Source: Anolis sagrei
Lineage: Eukaryota > Chordata > Lepidosauria > Squamata > Anolidae
NCBI RefSeq assembly: GCF_037176765.1
Contig: NC_090023.1
Span: 154,979,663 to 155,043,662 of the forward strand
Direction of reading: 5' to 3'
Length of the DNA stretch: 64,000 nucleotides
Shown piece by piece: positions 1 through 12,666 of the stretch; within the stretch, counting starts at the first letter, position 1, and the number at the start of each line of letters is the position of its first letter. The translations under genes and the position numbers were made by a program. The notes beneath the pieces were generated by a model. The model saw only the letters and a program-made list of their open reading frames with translations. It was not told the DNA's origin and did no database searches.

Positions 1-560
1 GGCATAATCTGTTGCAGGGTTCTTCCCCCTTCACAACCATTGTATCATGTACCATTTTGTTGAAACACTATTTTGTAATCCTTTCTTTTTAAAAGTTTGT
101 TCTGTTTTAATAAACAACATTTTGGGTTTTCTCCAGTCTTGTTTCATCTGCCCATTTCTTCAGCAAATCATTGCTGAGTAATTTTAGAGATAAGACTGTG
201 ACCAGGAAATGGCCTCCACTGGAATTGACATTGGCAAGTAAAGAGTCAATAATGCAAGTTGGCAACAATTTCCTTTTTTACAAATAAAGTCTAGTCTTTG
301 CTAAAGAGAAACTGTGAATGCCAAGTGGTGTCTTTTCTTTCAATGCTTTCAATTCAATTCACTGCTGTCAATTTAATTCAATTGGAAGTATTTTTTAAAA
401 AATCATTTTTATGTTCCTGTGGTGCCAAAGAACCTTACATTTAACTCAATTAAACTGGAAGAAGGCATAGAAACACAGGTTGGACATGAAGATATGCCTC
501 AATCACAACTGCAGAGGGGGTCCAGGTTGTCTTTTAGCTTATATTATTTGTCCATGTTCA
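1..560 (+). repeat. upstream segment duplicated at 27330-28150
   Basis: Blocks around 61-330 and 400-540 align in order with 27365-27560 and 27690-28140 (for example ctccagtcttg, gataagactgtg, gtaaagagtca). The copy lies upstream of collectin 3, so it looks like an older duplication of a collectin 5' flank. No gene was seen inside it. Confidence 0.6.
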
Positions 561-631
561 AGATTCATTGTTGAATTTCTGGTAAATCATGTGATTTAGA
601 AAAGTAAAGCCTAATTATGTAACACATAGCC

Positions 632-638
632 TATATAA
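632..638 (+). promoter_or_regulatory. TATA box of collectin 1
   Basis: The sequence ctatataagg lies about 30 bases before a short putative noncoding exon that ends in a perfect GTGAGT donor. Mammalian surfactant-collectin genes also begin with a short untranslated exon, so the arrangement fits. The transcription start near 660-665 is inferred from spacing only. Confidence 0.6.
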
Positions 639-661
639 GGAGGACTAAACTCCTAGTATCT

Positions 662-700
662 TATCCCTGGCTTCATAGAGTGCCTGAAATTGTGAAGCAA
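662..700 (+). other. putative noncoding exon 1 of collectin 1
   Basis: The segment lies downstream of the TATA box and ends ...gaagcaa before the donor GTGAGT at 701. The next exon has a good acceptor (ttttcacag, ending at 1396), 16 bases before the ATG at 1413. The 5' limit is approximate. RNA data would be needed to fix it. Confidence 0.5.
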
Positions 701-742
701 GTGAGTGGATTTTAAACTGATCTTTGAATGATGGGTGTCTGA

Positions 743-890
743 GGCTGGATCTACATTGTCCTATATCCAGGATCTGATCTCAAATTATCTGCTTGGAATT
801 GGATTATATGAATCTACACTGCCAGATAATCTGGGATGAGCAAATAATATGGCACCAGATCCTGTGATATAGGGAAGTGTAGGTCCAGCC
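743..890. mobile_element. palindromic MITE
   Basis: Imperfect terminal inverted repeats (ggctggatctacattg at the left, its near complement at the right) enclose ctatatccaggatctgat-type arms. Relatives lie at 52886-53011 and 54664-54812. Noncoding. Confidence 0.6.
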
Positions 891-1412
891 TAAGAAAAAT
901 TGCTACCAGTTCTGTGTAAAAACTTGTCATCTTGCATTGTGCTCAACACATTTCATTAATTGAAAACAGGGTAGATCTTCTTGATTACCAATTCAGTCTT
1001 CATTGATAAGATATCTTTTGATTATTAAGTGCTTACTGTATCTGATGTTCACATTCTTCTTTGCTTCTCTTCTAATTTCTTCCAGCTTTAATGATTTAGT
1101 TGATTTTTGTTCAACAATAGTATAATTTCTTATTCTCTTAATTTCTTTAACACTCATTACTTTTTACATTTGCTTGAATTCTTCAGAGGATATAGTCACT
1201 TATAAGGAATACTGTGAAATATAGATCAAAAAAGCAACTTTTCTAAGTATTCTTTCAAGGTAAGATTAAGAGATTTTATTTAAACCCTAGAAAGTCAATG
1301 CAAGTCAGTTAATAATTTTCATTTTATTGCAGCACAATGGAAAACACTTTGCATGCACTGATTCTTTCATTTCTCTTCCTTAAATTCTTTTCACAGACTG
1401 AACCAATAAACA

Positions 1413-4400
1413 ATGCTGTTGCTTGTAACGCTTTGTGCTTTAGTCCTCTGCGTATTGCCAGAAACAACCGTGGTACCACAGCAAGTTGTTCAAACCTGTG
1501 ACCCAAAAGCCTGTTCACTAGTTGTGTGTGGACCAGCTGAGAGAGGGTTACCAGGAAGAGATGGAAGAGATGGACTGCAAGGACCAAAAGGAGAAAAGGG
1601 AGAACAAGGTGTGGAAAACATAACTTTGTAAGAGTCTATACTAGGAAAGCAATGATGGTGAGGTTGAAGGTCATTTCCAGGTTTTTAATTTTTCTTTTTA
1701 TTAATTGAAGTGTTGAACATTTTTGAATTGATTAAAATTAATTAATTGTATTAATTAACATTATTTTTTTCAGTAAAAATTAATTAAATTCTTCATAAAA
1801 TAAAAGTATTATAAAAATGATGATGACATTTTTATAATACTTTTGATCAACTTCTGGCAGGTCACAGAGTCACCCAAAATAACTCACCTAAATTTGTGAG
1901 TTAAACAAAACTAAAATCTTCTTTATGCCCTCCAGTACAACTCCATGACCTGCCAGAAGTTGATCAAAGAATCACACTGGAGTATCTAGGGATACCTAAA
2001 AAAAAAACACTTCTCTAAGAAATTTTGGATTTTCCAGTACATTGACTTCCTGTAGAAGTTGACCATAGAATCATATTGGGGAATCTAATGATTTCTATAG
2101 GAGTGTTCTTTTGTTCTTTCACATTTGTATGGGCCTTTGACTGCTAATTCCAGAGACCATGGAGGGCTACCTACAGTGTGTCTTTTCTAAGCTCCTTTCC
2201 CTGGCTTATGTATTCTTCCTCTTCTCTGGCTCCACTTTCTTCCTATTCTCTGGCCAAGTATGCATCCATAGAAGGTGCATGAGAACATTGCCCCTCCTAA
2301 ATAAAATTTTTCCCCTTCCTCATGAAATGTTGATTGGGTCCTGAAGTGTTTAGCCTAACAAAATTTTGGATATGCGCTTCCAAATAGAGTTTAGGCATTC
2401 AAAGAAATAGAGTGGGCAAAGTCATTCAGGGAATGTGAACACTGAAAAATAGAGGTCTGACTCATTTTCAATGTTTATTTCTCTGTAATCCTAAAATTTG
2501 GGGAAGAAAGAAAAGAGAAAAGGGTTATGAGGGGAGGAATGAAAAAAGAAGAAAGAGAGAAAAAACAAAAGACAAGATGACGAGAGAAAAGAACAGAGAA
2601 GGAAAGAGCCAAATGAATAGAAAAAGAAGGGAAATAAAAAGAGGAAGGAAGGAAAAAGAAGGGAAGAGAAAACAAAGGGAGAAGGAAACAAGAAAACAAA
2701 AAAGGGAGGGGGAGCAAAAAGAAAAGGGGAGAGGTATGAGGGGAAAGAAGCAAAAAAAATGAAAGAAAGAAGTTGAGAGGTGTGTGAGGGAAAGCAATTC
2801 AAAAAGAAAGGAAAGAAAGAAAGGAGGGAGGGAGAAGGCACATTAAAGAAAAAGAAAGAATGAAAGAAAGCCATAGAAATGCATACCTGGGCAATGTAGG
2901 GTAAATAAGCTAGTATAAAATAAATAGAAAATAGAGAGCTTGGGGAGTGGGGAGGTGAGGAGAATTCTGCATCCTGACATCATTTGACTGTCAGAATACT
3001 GGAATATAGAAGCTGAAGGGAGCCATCACCTTAAATTAGGTGTCAGGAACATTATGGGATTAGTAGATGTCAATAGCTGAGGATGGGATAATCACAACGA
3101 CCAGTACAGATCATGATTCATTTGGAGCCATCAGTAGCTGCCGACCAGTTAGCCTGTCTTGTGTGATAAAATCCTATAATTGAAATAGCCAGAATTATTT
3201 TAGTCAAATTGACATATGCAGACAAAGGAAAGAAAGGACCATATAAGTCAGGCATGGACAAACTTTGTCCCTTCAGGTGTTTTGGACTTCAACTTCCACA
3301 ATTCCTAACATCTGGTAAGCTCACTGGGATTTCTGAGAGTTGAAGTCCAAAACACCTGGAAGTTTGTCTGTGCCTGCTGTAGATGTCCATTGATTTAACA
3401 ATATTGGTGACCATGAGAGATACCATTGATCATTATACTTTGACTTTAATGTTTATATTCTTAAACCGAAGGTGGGGTGTAATGTTCAACTTTCTTGCAA
3501 TGGGTTACAAAGTTTAATGGGCTTTGTATTTCTCTTTGCTGAGAGTTTAGTTTACTAATCCAAATATTATTATTTTTTATCAAACACCAGGACTGCAAGG
3601 ACCAAAAGGGATACTCGGTCCTCCAGGAAAAATGGGCCCAGCTGGACCAGCAGGAATGACAGGAGCAAAAGGAGATGTTGGAAACATGGGTAAGAAGTGT
3701 CTTCAACCAAATGAATTTGCTCATGATATTGTACATTAAAGTTACAATGTATGGCAGTTACCACTCTTGATTTTATCATTGCTCCTCTTGCAACTGCTTC
3801 AAATTGAACACAAGATCTCCAAATGCTGAACCTGATAATCCAGAAGTTCAGATCTATGGAATTATGAGATTTGAAGTCTAGGGAGAACTTGTAACAAACC
3901 AAACTACTAACCATAGAAAGAAACCCATGGGATGCTGCTATGGCAGTTAAAAAGGAATCATGGTCCTATAACTATGTAGCATGAAAGGGGCCTTAATCTG
4001 ATATAAATAATTTTGGACTGGCCTTGAATCCCACCGAGATGTTTACAAGCTTCACTTCCAAATCATGGCAGCAGTGGGAGTTGAGTCTCAACTCTCCAGT
4101 TGGGCCAAACCTAGTTTGGCCTTGCTGGATGGTTACCTTTATGTTTGTTACTGCTTGTCACCACAGTAATGGCCACAGAACTCTGGAAAGCTCACAAGGG
4201 GCCTTTGTTTATGTCAGCAAAGGCACCCGCACAACCTGGCAAAGGAGAGGAGGAAGGCAACCCCGCTCCTCCTTTCTCCAGGTCACAGGAGTGTATTTGC
4301 TGACATCAACAAAGGCTCGCAGTGACAGTCACAAGCTCTCCCAAGCTTTGTGGCTATTGTTGCAGTAGGAAGAAAAAACCAATAGAAAAGGTAAGTGTCA

Positions 4401-7400
4401 TCCCTTTTTCCTGCACTACAGAGCATAGGGAAAATGAAATGACAGCACTGACCAATGTGAATGCCTGGACTGGTTCAAATTAAGACCAGTCCATTTGTTC
4501 ACATTAACCCCAAAATGTGTGGTTGTTCCAGAGTTCCCTGATTTCTGCTAATGCAGGATAATAGTCAATTAACCAGTTTTACCTTGTGTTAGGAGCCAGA
4601 CATCTCTGAACATGTGTGGACATCCAGAAGTGACATCTGACCCAATTTGGATTTTGTGGCCAAGGGAGACATGCCCAGAAAGTGATGCCATATCACTCCT
4701 GATTATCATTTTGAAAGTGACCATATAGGATTATGCAATAATTTTGACTTCCCGTGAGTGTTTTTCTGATTTCTTCATTCCAATAAATACCAACTTCTGT
4801 CTAATTTTTAAAATTCTTAAACAGGGTTACAAGGAGCAACAGGGCCACAAGGACTGGAGGGGAGGAGAGGCCCTCCTGGATCAAAAGGAGATAAAGGTTA
4901 CACAGGAGAAAGGGGGACAAAGGGTGACAGTGGTCTCTCAGGTAAGATTAAGTGGGATATCTTTAACATCGAAGGAAAATACCTGGGGAAGATTAAATAT
5001 TGGCCCTTTGAAACTCAGGTGCTTTACAGAATTTGAATGAAAGAGATTGACTTACAAGTTGTAATTTATATTCTCTGCAAGACCTAACTCTTTTTTTTTA
5101 AAGAAACAATTCAATTCCACTGATAATACACTTATGTACACCCTCAACAGTAAAATTATAGATCCCAGAGAAGACATTGCTTCAATATCTGGAATCATGG
5201 ATACTGTGTATCTCCAAGATACAAAAGTTTTATTTGAAAGATAGCAAACACATAGATGTTCAAGAATGACGAGCCCTACCATTGGAAAACAGGCAGAAAA
5301 TTGTTTAATTTGCTGGTACATTTTGCCTGTAAAGATGGGTTGGAATATACGCCTAGATTGATATATGTATTGTGAGTGTAAGAATGTTGCAATTTAAACA
5401 AACAAAAATATGTTGAGGCAGCAATGTGAAAAATATATTTACCACCTCAGGATGCTACAGTACTATTTCTTCCAGATGTTGATTACTCTATCCTTCCTCA
5501 GAGGTCAATCTATTGAAAAACCGAGTGATTGCCCTTGAGGGACAGCTAAACGCGCTGCAAGCCAGTTTCTCCAAGTATCAAAAAGGTAAAGTATTAAACT
5601 AATAGTGGAATGGAAATGAGAGTATTAGTAGAATAGGGTTACCGCATTAATGTAATTATCAATAAGGTTGGAAAAACCTAATTACTTCACATTTCAGTTA
5701 GAAGGAGAAAATAAGTCTATGAGTCTATGGGCCCATCTGCACTAGCCACCACCATATCACATAAGGTGATTTTAGCATGCCAGGATGCTGTCAGGATGTG
5801 TCTTCCTTGGGTCTCATGCTGCCCATTATGCAACGTATGGCTACTTCTGGCAGGGCTCCATGGAGGAAGCACCCTGACAGCATGGCAGGGTGCTTTCCTT
5901 GGAGAGCCATGGGGGCATCGCAGGTGGTGGGAGGGGGAGACACACGACAATTGTTCCGCATGTGGGATGGGGAATTGTCAGATGTGGGTGAAGCGAGATG
6001 TGGGCCACTGGGATTTCCCCACTGTCCTACTGATTCACCAAGGAGGGTGGCAGATTGTCCATGCGATGAGGTCCTTACTCTGAGACTGGTCTGGAGCAGC
6101 AATACTACAGCCTGACTTCAGAGGTGGATACACTGCTTATCACTGTTCTATAACATCCAGTGAGACAAAACCAATTTGGCTCTTCTGGATGTTCACCTTT
6201 ACCTGGCTAGTTGTCCTTGTCAGCAATGAAGCTAACCAGAGAGCTCCAGAAAATGCCTGGCTTTTACGTGACATCTTTGCTGACATCAATAAAAGCACCC
6301 ACCCTTTCTCCTTGGTCATGCATGTGCCTTGCTGGTATCGGTAAAGGTGCCTGCCAATAGCCATGAGCTCTCAAAAATTCTCCAGCCAGCTGCCACTGTG
6401 ACATATATGACAGAGCCCCAATTTGCAGACTGCAGGGGAAGGGGCATGATGCTACTGGGCCATAAGGACAGCAGACCGGTTCACACTAGAGTCTAGCTGT
6501 TGACACCAACTCAAGAGTGCAGTGTGGAGCTTTGGAGCTTTGCTGAAACTCTGGAGCTTTGCTGTCTAGAGCTTTGCTGAAACTCTGGTACAGTCCTCAA
6601 ATTTTCATGGTGGGGTAAAAATGGAAGTCCCTGGACATTCTCTAGATGTCCTGGAGCAGGCCATAGGGCTCCATAATTATACTGTCATTCAAGGGCCTGT
6701 CTAGCCTGCCAAAAACCAAAAGTTCAACCAGAACAATGTCCAGGAAAATCACATTTCCCAAATACCTTACCATCTTCTCTTTCTCAATTACACACACACA
6801 CACACACACACATACATACATACATACATACATGAAGCTAACCAGAGAGCTCCATTGGCAACCCCAGGGTTTCCCAATGTTTCAAAAGAATATACAGCCC
6901 AACAGAAAATATTGTCTTGGTATATTAGTTTGGGACACTGATTCAGAAAATGGTATTAGATTGACTGCATCGGCTGGGTGATATAAATGACATACAGTCT
7001 GTATCTCAAAAACTAGAGCTGATAGGGGACAACTGATGCCATGTTTGGAACCAGCAGGCCAAATGTGTGTTGCCCAGTGGTAACGGTGATTCTCAGACAA
7101 TGTTTTGTTATCATCCCCACCTCCCAAAAATACAGTGACTACATCAGGAACTAGCCACATCCATGCTATTTGTAGCCACAGCTATGAAGCGGTTTGCAAA
7201 CCTCTGAACTCAGTTTTGCATCTCTTCCTTCTCCTTGGTGGATATATTTCAGAATCAATATATTACTACAGAGCATTTTTTCAAAGAGATACTGATGTCT
7301 TTATTTCGTACTTTTATCTATTCCAAGCTAACAGTCATATCAGTCTTCTCAAGCTGACCACTTACTCAAGTTCTGTTTTTCAAATTGCTTTTATTGTTTG

Positions 7401-8021
7401 TTGTTACTATATTTTCTAAAATTAAAATGCATATAGGTAAGCTACAGATAAGTAAAAATGAAATTAATTATCTAAATGTAATTAAAAGAGTTTACAATAA
7501 ATTGGAATTAATGAGCAGGGAGATGTTCAAACATAACAATAAACCAGAATTCTATGAAGCACAACCAGGTTTACTATCACGTACACACCCAAACAAAGAC
7601 TGATCATCCCTCCTGACATAGACACTCCCACTTTTTTGTTTCAGTTGCAGCATACCCAGTTGGCCAAATTGTTGGCAATAAAGTCTTTGCAACCAGTGGC
7701 TATGAAGGCAACTTTCATGATCTGAAGTGGACGTGTCAGCAAGCAGGCGGCCAGCTGGCTTCCCCAAGAAATGCTGCTGAAAATACAGCAATCCAACAGA
7801 TTACTATTCTATATAAAATGAAAGCATTTCTTGGGATAACCGACATTCAAACAGAGGGGACATTTAAATACTTGAACAGTGAGACCATTGTTTACTCCAA
7901 CTGGATTACAGGAGAACCCAGTAATTATAGAAATAACGAGGATTGTGTTGAAATTCGTTTGGATGGCAAATGGAATGACATACCTTGTACGGATAAGACC
8001 CTAATGATCTGTGAATTTTAG
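1413..8021 (+). CDS. collectin 1, surfactant protein D-like (5 coding exons, 290 aa)
   Basis: A secreted Ca2+-dependent lectin of the collectin family, expected to bind microbial sugars in lung or mucosal fluid. Coding exons are 1413-1608, 3591-3689, 4825-4941, 5502-5585 and 7645-8021. All junctions are GT-AG and phase 1, giving 873 nt. Domains are: signal peptide (about 1-20); cysteine segment with C29, C34 and C39 followed by GLPGRDGRDG, as in SP-D; 31 uninterrupted Gly-X-Y triplets (45-137); coiled-coil neck (138-165), close to the SP-D neck; C-type lectin domain (166-290) with C196, C266, C280 and C288, WND at 275-277 and the usual ICEF end. The 117-nt exon at 4825 has the classic SP-D collagen-exon size. 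Mammalian SP-D has about 59 triplets, so this collagen domain is short. The sugar-site motif is EPS (256-258), not EPN. Orthology to SFTPD is likely but unproven, because collectins 4 and 5 also have an SP-D-like N-terminus. Confidence 0.87.
1802..1968. repeat. nested hairpins
   Basis: Perfect 18-base arms at 1802-1819 and 1827-1844 flank a 7-base loop. Next to them, gatcaacttctggcaggtca (1845) is the inverse of 1949-1968. Probably a MITE inside collectin 1 intron 1. Confidence 0.6.
2498..2872 (+). repeat. polypurine (GA-rich) tract
   Basis: About 375 bases are almost purely A and G on the + strand. Open frames here in both directions (lysine/arginine-rich, or serine/phenylalanine/proline-rich) are composition artefacts. 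The tract lies in an intron of collectin 1. Confidence 0.8.
3250..3375. mobile_element. palindromic MITE
   Basis: The ends aggcatggacaaactt and aagtttgtctgtgcct are inverted, with inner arms tgttttggacttcaac and gttgaagtccaaaaca. It matches a common reptilian palindromic repeat. Confidence 0.6.
4020..4700. repeat. anonymous low-copy repeat, copy 1
   Basis: Text such as gctgacatcaacaaaggc recurs with changes near 6280, and a trace occurs near 27240-27340. Family unknown. Intronic. Confidence 0.35.
5725..6600. repeat. GC-rich interspersed repeat plus copy 2 of the anonymous repeat
   Basis: 5725-6110 resembles segments at 21530-21830, 30775-31115, 42165-42375, 54385-54660 and 63850-64000 (shared themes: tttccccatcaca, gatgctttc). 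6120-6600 resembles 4020-4700. Several overlapping open frames occur in the GC-rich part without recognisable protein. Confidence 0.4.
6790..6832 (+). repeat. CA/CATA microsatellite
   Basis: A CA run passes into a CATA run. It lies in the intron before the collectin 1 lectin exon. Confidence 0.9.
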
Positions 8022-8092
8022 GCCATTGATCTTAATATGTCCAATCTATTTACAATTGACCCATACATGTTAATTTTATTAGTAAGAATTAA

Positions 8093-8098
8093 AATAAA
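8093..8098 (+). terminator. polyadenylation signal of collectin 1
   Basis: A canonical AATAAA lies about 70 bases after the TAG stop. Confidence 0.6.
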
Positions 8099-8454
8099 AT
8101 GATTACCATATCATTTATTTTCACACAATTTCAGTGAGGTAGGATGTTGGCATGTGTACATGATTAATGTAGACATTGAGGACTAACAACAGTAGCAGTA
8201 CTCATCTATGGACAAATCTGGAAAAATAAAATGGATAAGCTAATCAAAATGGAAAATTGAGTAATTAAAACATTTGAGCTTTCAGAAATGGATAAGCTAA
8301 CCATGTTGTTGAGAAGAAAAGCAATGAAAGGCTTTATATAAGATTGGGAACTTTAAATCAATTTTTAATATGAGAACAGAGAAAAATATAATGCTTGCAA
8401 ACACATTTTTTTAAAAAAACAATTGAAATTAAACAATTAAAAAAGTTACTATAA

Positions 8455-9203
8455 CAATCTGGAATGTTAAGTATCACCAGACTACTGCAATGTGCTCTAC
8501 ATGGGGCTGCCTTTGAATACTGTTTGGAAACTTCAAGTAGTCCAATGGGCAGCAGCCAGATTGCTCCCTGGATTGAAGTACAGGGAGTGCACAACACCCC
8601 CGCTACGGCCGCTCCACTTGCTGCTAGTCTGCTACCGAGGACAATTCAAAGTGCTGGCTTTAGTCTATAAAGCCCTAAACAGTTCTGGCCCAGCTTACCT
8701 GTTCGAATGTATTTCCCTCTATGAACCACCTCGGAAGTCAAAATCTTCTGAGGAGAACCTGCTATCAATCCCACCTCCTTCACAGGTGCAACTGGTGAAT
8801 ATGAAAGACAGGGCCTTATCAGTGGTGGCCCCTCAGCTATGGAACTCCCTCCCCAGTGAAATCGGATCAACCCCCTCCCTCCTGACCTTTAGAAAGAAAC
8901 TAAAAACTTGGCTATTGACCAAGCTTTTGTAGAACATTTAGTGCAATAGCCAGCTATGAAGTAATTGTAACACAATTTGAATGGCTCCTGGATTGCAACC
9001 AGATTTTGTGTGGTTTTAATAGTTGATTTTAATGAATGGAAATGCTTTGATTTTTAATTTAATTATTTTAATGTATATGTTTACTGTATTTATATGCTTA
9101 TGTTTGTATGGCATTGAATTTTGACAATTTGGAAGCCGCTCTGAGACCCCTTGGGGGTGAGAGAGAGCGGCATAAAATCATAGCCAATAAATAAATAAAG
9201 TAA
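8455..9203 (+). mobile_element. L2-type LINE, 3' end
   Basis: The frame at 8492-8932 encodes the end of a LINE ORF2 (ALNSSGPAYLFE, APQLWNSLPSEI, LKTWLLTKLL). A 3' UTR follows, ending in a TAAATAAATAAA tail. It is 5'-truncated. Not a host gene. Confidence 0.75.
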
Positions 9204-9209
9204 CAGTGG

Positions 9210-11910
9210 AAATTTAACTCAATCCTCCTAGAAAGTGTGAAGTTGCCTTTTAAAAAATTGTTAGTGTCGTTAGTTAAATGTATGTGAACATTTAATGGTA
9301 TGCTTGCATACATTTCATGAAATGTCTATATATCTCATAAAGTATACTTCTGTAATGTTTTCAAAATAAATATATATACACAATCCAAAATCATTATAAC
9401 ACATTCCCATTGTTTTACTCTTGAGAAATTGCAAGGCATAGTTATCAAGCATAAATCCAATTGTTAGTCCTAACTGAAGTAGTTCTCTTGCATAATGACA
9501 TGATATGTGAATGCTTATGTCAGTTTCATCGGTTAAATTTGTCTATTTTACATGGGACTAAAACTGAATTCGGTCTATGTCTACTTTAGATGAAAGAACA
9601 CTGAGACCGAATTACAATAGCTTTATACTTTATTACCAATAGACTAATACAGCTTATTAGAAATGAGCAAATCATTGTACATTTGCAGAATCTCTCCAGA
9701 GGCCAACTTGTGCTAAGTTATTTTACCATGTGATACATAAAATGCCAGGTGCAGCTCATCCCATTATAGGCAGTAAAAATACAACAATAATAAAGCAAAT
9801 TACTAAGAAGTTGCCACCCTTTTGTGACACTTAGATTCTCCTGCTTGAATCATTTTTAATTTTTTTATTTATTTGTTTATTATTTATTCAATGTATACCC
9901 CCATCTTTCTCCTGGGATGGGATCCAAGGTGCCTAGTGGTAAAGGTGGGCCTGTGTTGGCATCTCAAACTTGATGCTTGAATGTTGAGGGAAATATAGCT
10001 CATTTTCCTCTACTTTACAGCATATGCTTATTTTACTGTCTGGAATAATTTCATATGGTTTGTTAGGCAAGGAATACTCAGAAATAGTTTTGCCAGTTTT
10101 TGCCAGATTGTTCTTCTAAAATGTATCCTACGCCTAATATATGTTGGTGATCTCCAATCCAAAATTAACAATTACTGGCCTTGGTTAGCTTCTAGGATCA
10201 AATAGAATGTGGTACCTTTTGGGTATTTACTATCCACATTCTGCACTGCTCTCAGTAAAGGAGAACATACAGTAAAAAAAACTGTGCAGGAAGACTCTGA
10301 GATGTATAGTTCAAAATACATTTTCTAAAGTTCGCCAGAATGATACTTATCTGTTCTTGAGATAACTGTATTTGTGATAATATTTATAATCAAAAGAACT
10401 ATATAATACTTGGTTTGTGTAAACAATAAAAACAATTGTATGAAAGAATAGTTGGAAAATAGCAGCTCCTTTTCTATTATTCTATATAAAACACCATTCC
10501 CTTTGTATGTTGTAATTAATGTTCTTGTTTGATAGAGTCATAGCCTGTTCTAATGTCTTTGAGACATTGTTTTTCAATAAAATGCAGATGAAAACTGAAT
10601 TGTATTCTGAGATGGTCCAAAATGATTTTTGTGTACTTGAGGCCATTCCTTCAATTTGGTTCTTCTATTAAAACACATTGCTCAGTTCCTCTGGACAAGT
10701 CAACAAAAGGTGCCCTATGTGATGACTTGACACTGAAGAGTTTCTGCATTATTTGTTTTTGGAAGGGAGGAGAGAACAGTGAGTGGGGTTGCGATGTGAG
10801 CTTTGCCCCAGAGACTTGCTACTAATAGATTGTGGGTCAGTCCACAATCAAAAATTATTCTTTTTTAAGAGCAGAAAAATAAAAAGTCACTCAAAGGTGG
10901 TTATTTTTAACTGGATTCCTACAAGAATATTAAGTCTGTAAAGAGCAACCTTTCGTGTGATCTGCGCTCTATTAGGAGGAACGTAAGTAATTTTTATTAT
11001 TAAATCAATGTAATGTTTTTATTAACATAAATGTAAGAATTTTACGTTTACATTTCCAGCAGACAGGTGTCAATCACAAAACATGCACACATACTGAAAC
11101 TGAAACATTATTGCTCAGTTCTGTTTATCTCAGTGGGTTAGTTTGAAATAGCTTGGTGTCAGATTGGTGACCCATACAATGAAGGTTTGTTGGATTGAGT
11201 GCAAGCCCTGATGAATACATACATAAGTTCAGTCTTTCATTTCTCAGTCTCCTGGTTTTTCAGGTAAAATGCAGTTCTTCAACAAACAAGTTCAAAACAA
11301 GTCTTACTCTAAAACTAGCACACAAGGGCTTAATAGAGATTAGGATCAATCCATATGTGTAGAAAGATTGGCAATGGAGCAAAATTAAGCAGGAGGGGTG
11401 TCTTTCACTAGAAGGAGGGCAAAATAAGGGGAAACAGCTAAATACTTACTCCTCTCCTATACATGTGCTGTGATCCTGGCTTGGATCAAGCCTATAAATG
11501 ATGACCTCAATACTAAGGAAGAGACTGTCCAGCTGCACATGCTACATATGGAGAGTTATAAGATCTCAGAGTTTAACCTTTCTTCTTCAGTCCACAGAAA
11601 ATAAGGGAGAAGATTTCCTAATTTACTTGCAAGGCAGACTGTACAACCGTGTTAATGTGTTATGCTTAAAAACATCACAAAAATCTTGACCCTGAAATCT
11701 CAAGGCATATGATTACCCTGACCTGGCAAGACTACATTTCTAATGTAGGAAATATTTCAGCTTTAAAACTTACCAAATAGCTGTAAGTTAGAACCAAAAC
11801 AGAATAGGAGAGAAGTTAGACTACAGCCTCCAGAAGTTAGGAATATCTGGCTGGGGGATTTTTGGAGCTATACTCCAATCTTTAACTTTTTCAGCCTTTA
11901 GACAAGATAT
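9210..11910. other. intergenic, collectins 1-2
   Basis: AT-rich DNA. A short antisense LINE 3' end occurs at about 9855-9950 (tataccccatctttctcctgg theme). I recognise no gene or RNA in the rest. Confidence 0.5.
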
Positions 11911-11920
11911 TATTCACAGT

Positions 11921-12209
11921 CAAGCATGTAGCCCCCCCCCCCCCCCCCGGAAATTCTCATGGTGGTTCGTGAAAAGGCCTTACTGGTGCATTATTTAAAC
12001 TGTTATGTTTATTCATATCATGATCTGATCACCATATTCAATATATCCCATATGCATGGGGCTATTGGGGTAACGATACAAAAGGTTTGCTAGGCTAGAT
12101 CCTCTTTCACTCAGACTCAGGCCCCCCCAAAACTCAGCCCCCCCCGAAACCCCCCCTGAAAAAATTTTACCCCCCCCCCCCCCGAAACAAAATCTTGGCT
12201 ACGTGCCTG
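11921..12209. mobile_element. nonautonomous hAT element
   Basis: The 8-bp target duplication ttcacagt (11913-11920 and 12210-12217) flanks inverted ends caagcatgtagcc and ggctacgtgcctg. The interior has long C runs. Same family as 29362-29634. Confidence 0.8.
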
Positions 12210-12666
12210 TTCACAGTGTATTTATATAAATTACTTTTTAAAATGCATGTGTATGAAATGACATTAATATTATTAAATAAAAAATTCTAGGTAGTAGAAA
12301 GTCTTCAAATAATGACTATCTGCTGTAAATCCATTTGTTTTTGACAATAATCCCATTGCCCCTTGTTCTAAAAGTAACAGAGTAGAAGTTTTAAATTACT
12401 CAAATTTCCATTTGAGGGTCCCGTTAAAATGTTTCATCACCACCTGTAATTGAACTACTAATGCTATCTGTGCTTACATGAATAGTATCTCATGTAGTTT
12501 GATCCTACAGGTAGTCAATAGGATAAATAGAGTAGTGTTTCAAATGGCAGTATCATAAATCCATCACTGAAATAATAGACACCAAATGTCTAACACACTC
12601 ATTACCATCCTGCAATTTTGCATATTGTACATGTAACATACGAAGGTTATAAGGAGACTATGCTTA

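Noticed and set aside
2475-2874. Overlapping 90-127 aa open frames on the minus strand and a lysine-rich one on the plus strand
   Set aside because: They are products of the purine-only tract, which lacks stop codons in several frames. No domain or start context supports them.
5727-6115. Several overlapping frames of 100-118 aa
   Set aside because: They sit in a GC-rich interspersed repeat on both strands, with no recognisable protein and no splice logic linking them to the collectin exons.
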